From assembly GCF_902491285.1 (NCBI RefSeq), contig NZ_CABUHK010000014.1:14544-78543 (forward strand): a DNA stretch of 64,000 nt. Direction: 5' to 3'. Each line of letters starts with the position of its first letter. Position 1 is the stretch's first letter. The stretch is from an uncultured Bacteroides sp. Lineage in GTDB: Bacteria; Bacteroidota; Bacteroidia; Bacteroidales; Bacteroidaceae. Below the pieces are notes generated by a model that ran no database searches, had not been told where the DNA came from, and saw nothing but the letters and a program-made list of their open reading frames with translations. Position numbers and translations under genes: made by a program. This document shows, piece by piece, positions 61,412 through 64,000 of this stretch.

Positions 61412-63412
61412 ATGGGAATTAATTATTCAGCAATAGTAGGGGTGACTACAGTGGCGACAGTTATGAGTTGTTCTTCAGCGAAAAAGGAATATGCTTCCTT
61501 CGAGCTATATCCGGTTCGTCCGGGAAGTCTTACGGAAATGGAATATGCGCCGGAGGCTACCAAGTTCACTCTCTGGTCGCCGACAGCGGAAGAAGTGCGC
61601 CTGATGCTTTATGATGAAGGCGAAGGCGGACATGCCTACGAAACAGTAAAGATGGAACCCGGTGAAAACGGAATCTGGACGATTGTAGTAGACAAGGATT
61701 TGCTCGATAAGTTCTATGCTTTCAACGTGAAAATCAACGATAAATGGCAGGGAGACACACCGGGTATTAACGCTCATGCTGTCGGAGTGAACGGAAAACG
61801 CGCCGCTATCATTGACTGGAAAACGACGAACCCCGAAGGGTGGGAGAGCGACCGGCGTCCGCCGTTGAAATCTCCTGCCGACATGATTATCTACGAAATG
61901 CACCATCGTGACTTTTCCGTCGATTCTACTTCGGGAATAAAGAACAAAGGAAAATACCTCGCATTGACCGAACACGGCACGATGAATTCGGATAAGCTGC
62001 TGACCGGCATCGACCACCTGATTGAGTTAGGAGTGACACATGTGCATCTTCTGCCTTCCTATGACTATGCTTCCGTAGACGAAACAAAACTGGACGAAAA
62101 CCAGTATAACTGGGGATATGACCCGCTGAACTACAATGTTCCGGACGGTTCGTACGCAACAGACCCTTATCAGCCTGCTACCCGTGTGAAAGAATTCAAG
62201 CAGATGGTGCAGGCATTGCACAAAGTCGGTATCCGGGTGATAATGGACGTAGTCTACAATCATACCTTTAATACAGTGGAGAGTAACTTTGAACGTACCG
62301 CTCCCGGTTATTTCTACCGTCAGAAAGAAGACGGCACGTTGGCGAACGGTTCGGGATGCGGCAACGAGACGGCAAGCGAACGCCCCATGATGCGTAAATT
62401 TATGATAGAATCTGTCCTCTACTGGATGAAGGAATATCATATTGACGGTTTCCGCTTTGACTTGATGGGAGTTCATGACATTGAGACTATGAACGAAATC
62501 CGTAAGGCGGTGAATGAAGTAGATCCTACTATCTGTATCTATGGGGAAGGTTGGGCAGCCGAGACTCCCCAATATCCTGTAGATTCGCTGGCAATGAAAG
62601 GAAATGTCGCCCATATGCCGGGAATAGCTGTTTTCTCCGATGAATTGCGTGACGGACTCTGCGGGTCGGTTTGGGAGAAGGCGAAAGGAGCTTTTCTTGC
62701 CGGAGTTCCGGGGGGAGAAAATAGCGTTAAGTTCGGTATTGTCGGAGCCGTAGAACATCCGCAGATACGTTATGATTCGGTGAATTACAGTCAGAAGCCG
62801 TGGGCGGAACAGCCTGTTCAAATGATTAGCTACGTCTCTTGTCACGATGGATTATGCCTTACAGACCGATTGAAAGCGAGTATGCCGGGGATTACTCCCG
62901 AACAGCTTGTCCGTCTTGATAAATTGGCGCAGACGGTAGTCTTTACTTCGCAAGGTATCCCGTTTATCTATGCCGGAGAGGAAGTGATGCGTGACAAACA
63001 GGGAGTGGACAACAGCTATAAGAGCCCGGATGCAGTCAACGCCATTGACTGGAGACGCAAGACGACGAATGGAGACGTTTTCATGTATTACAAGCGGTTG
63101 ATTGATCTTCGTAAATCTCATCCTGCCTTCCGTATGGGAGATGCGGACAAGGTTCGGAAGCATTTGGATTTTCTTCCCGTAGAGGGCAAGAATTTGATTG
63201 CGTTCCATCTGAAAGACCATGCGAACGGGGATCGTTGGGGCGATATTGTTGTAGCCTTTAACTCCCGTACTACTCCCGCCCGTCTTGAAGTGCCTGCCGG
63301 CAAATACACAGTCGTGTGCAAAGACGGCGTGATAGACGTCCGCGGACTGGGAACGCAAACCGGACCGGAAGTGATTGTCCCCGGTCAGTCTGCGCTGATT
63401 ATGTATAAGTAA
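61412..63412 (+). CDS. pulA: Type I pullulanase, lipoprotein
   Basis: Debranches alpha-1,6 linkages in pullulan and starch. It has 666 residues: lipoprotein signal (lipobox VMSC, C20), an N-terminal CBM48-like beta domain (about 40-135, FTLWSPTAEEVRLMLYD), then the GH13 barrel with the type I pullulanase motif YNWGYDPLNYNVP near 231. Catalytic residues: nucleophile D350 (GFRFDLMG), acid E379 (YGEGWA), and D479 (SCHDGL). A C-terminal beta domain follows. Surface or periplasmic, likely surface given the lipoprotein signal. Stands alone with its own terminator. Confidence 0.95.
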   Translation: MGINYSAIVGVTTVATVMSCSSAKKEYASFELYPVRPGSLTEMEYAPEATKFTLWSPTAEEVRLMLYDEGEGGHAYETVKMEPGENGIWTIVVDKDLLDKFYAFNVKINDKWQGDTPGINAHAVGVNGKRAAIIDWKTTNPEGWESDRRPPLKSPADMIIYEMHHRDFSVDSTSGIKNKGKYLALTEHGTMNSDKLLTGIDHLIELGVTHVHLLPSYDYASVDETKLDENQYNWGYDPLNYNVPDGSYATDPYQPATRVKEFKQMVQALHKVGIRVIMDVVYNHTFNTVESNFERTAPGYFYRQKEDGTLANGSGCGNETASERPMMRKFMIESVLYWMKEYHIDGFRFDLMGVHDIETMNEIRKAVNEVDPTICIYGEGWAAETPQYPVDSLAMKGNVAHMPGIAVFSDELRDGLCGSVWEKAKGAFLAGVPGGENSVKFGIVGAVEHPQIRYDSVNYSQKPWAEQPVQMISYVSCHDGLCLTDRLKASMPGITPEQLVRLDKLAQTVVFTSQGIPFIYAGEEVMRDKQGVDNSYKSPDAVNAIDWRRKTTNGDVFMYYKRLIDLRKSHPAFRMGDADKVRKHLDFLPVEGKNLIAFHLKDHANGDRWGDIVVAFNSRTTPARLEVPAGKYTVVCKDGVIDVRGLGTQTGPEVIVPGQSALIMYK

Positions 63413-63425
63413 ACCTTACTTCTAT

Positions 63426-63450
63426 GCTGGCTTTGACGAGCCGGCTTTTA
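63426..63450 (+). terminator. Terminator of pulA
   Basis: GCTGGCT (63426-63432) pairs with AGCCGGC (63439-63445), one wobble, followed by TTTTA. The remaining 63451-63752 stretch shows no gene. Confidence 0.65.
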
Positions 63451-63752
63451 ATTTCCGCATATACAGGTATGCTGCCTGCACCTGCTTTTTAAGGCCTGTC
63501 TTAGCTTGGATGTAATATGATAAAACGTATTTGTAACATTCAGGAGATACCTATCTGCTTTGTTATGCGACACGTACGAGACTGAATGCCTACGTCAAAA
63601 TTGCCATATAGAGCCGACATTATGTAGTATCCAGCCATCTATTTCATGTTCAGTATTGGCTTGGTTCATTTTCATGCGGTATTGAAAACAAACTTTTAGC
63701 ACGGTTTTCCTGTAAATAGATAAGAAAAGTGCTTATCCTGTGATAAAATTGT

Positions 63753-63760
63753 TACCTTTG
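63753..63760 (+). promoter_or_regulatory. -7 promoter box for the ABC ATPase gene
   Basis: TACCTTTG, 30 bases before the ATG at 63791. Confidence 0.55.
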
Positions 63761-63790
63761 CGGTCAAAAATAAAACAGAATATAAGAAAT

Positions 63791-64000
63791 ATGAGCCAAA
63801 ATACATTTAGCATGGCGGGGGGCGTTGCACGCAACCCGCTTGTGCGTTTGGATAAACCTGTCACGGCAACTATCGGTGCAGATGAACATATAGCCATTGT
63901 AGGCCCCAATGGAGGTGGCAAGAGCCTTTTTGTAGATACATTGACCGGAAAATATCCGCTACGTGAAGGAACACTCCAGTATGACTTTTCCCCTTCCGCT
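63791..64000 (+). CDS. ABC-type ATPase (5' part; runs off the window)
   Basis: Seventy residues are visible: MSQNTFSMAGGVARNPLVRL, then EHIAIVGPNGGGKSLFVDTLTGKYPL, with a clear Walker A (GPNGGGKS). The signature and Walker B motifs are beyond the window. It might be a ModF-type or other ABC ATP-binding protein; the visible part does not decide. Confidence 0.8.
   Translation, partial: MSQNTFSMAGGVARNPLVRLDKPVTATIGADEHIAIVGPNGGGKSLFVDTLTGKYPLREGTLQYDFSPSA

Noticed and set aside
62027..62845. 272-residue minus-strand frame opposite pulA
   Set aside because: The plus strand carries the pullulanase catalytic residues here.

Overview
The window is chromosomal DNA from a Bacteroides species (Bacteroidota; the B. 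thetaiotaomicron/ovatus group is plausible, but I cannot name the species). Evidence: two SusC/SusD pairs, a hybrid two-component system (HTCS), a Bacteroides-type ECF sigma/FecR pair, weak Shine-Dalgarno sites, and repeated use of the Bacteroides -7 box TAnnTTTG about 30 bases before start codons.

Layout. 1-8.5 kb: 5' part of uvrA, a GHL10-type glycoside-hydrolase-like gene, two half-size chromate transporters, and an HTCS regulator overlapping them. 8.7-18.2 kb: purL; then lysE-DUF4924-rfbD-prfC; then an orphan sigma/anti-sigma pair. 18.2-22.2 kb: a candidate structured RNA and the sodium-pump decarboxylase operon oadG-oadA-oadB. 22.3-28.7 kb: an RND efflux operon, a hypothetical gene and rpmE2. 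29.1-34.8 kb: fba, and the methylmalonyl-CoA decarboxylase operon mce-mmdA-mmdD-mmdC-mmdB, whose gamma subunit is fused to a lamin-tail domain. 35-41.2 kb: a FemAB/GNAT protein and a stand-alone susCD. 41.3-45 kb: carbonic anhydrase, a small basic-protein gene containing its own terminator, and nitroreductase-TM-DUF2520-kdsC-maf. 45-53 kb: TPR and DUF418 genes, pgk, nth, an MFS gene and pheS. 53-60 kb: a second susCD, a secreted TonB-C protein, repeat arrays, a small conserved gene, an integrase remnant and tRNA-Ala(GGC). 60.4-64 kb: DUF4286, ruvC, a pullulanase lipoprotein, and the start of an ABC ATPase gene.

Metabolic theme: fba and pgk (glycolysis), methylmalonyl-CoA epimerase and decarboxylase (succinate to propionate, coupled to sodium export), and a second oxaloacetate/pyruvate-type biotin decarboxylase together cover much of Bacteroides mixed-acid fermentation. 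Glycan uptake (two SusCD pairs, pullulanase) feeds it.

Most notable non-standard signals. (1) Several intergenic regions hold small arrays of quasi-palindromic words. Each locus has its own word, yet the spacing is repeatedly 22 bp (12692-12780, 44397-44424, 51962-52038, 57998-58027, 59441-59577). (2) The small gene at 41802-42077 has a good promoter, but a bidirectional terminator hairpin lies inside its reading frame about 100 nt before the stop codon. This is the non-stop mRNA layout known from the ribosome-rescue factor ArfA. (3) A perfect 23-bp-arm palindrome joins a small conserved gene to an integrase remnant next to tRNA-Ala. (4) An uncharacterised structured RNA lies upstream of oadG.
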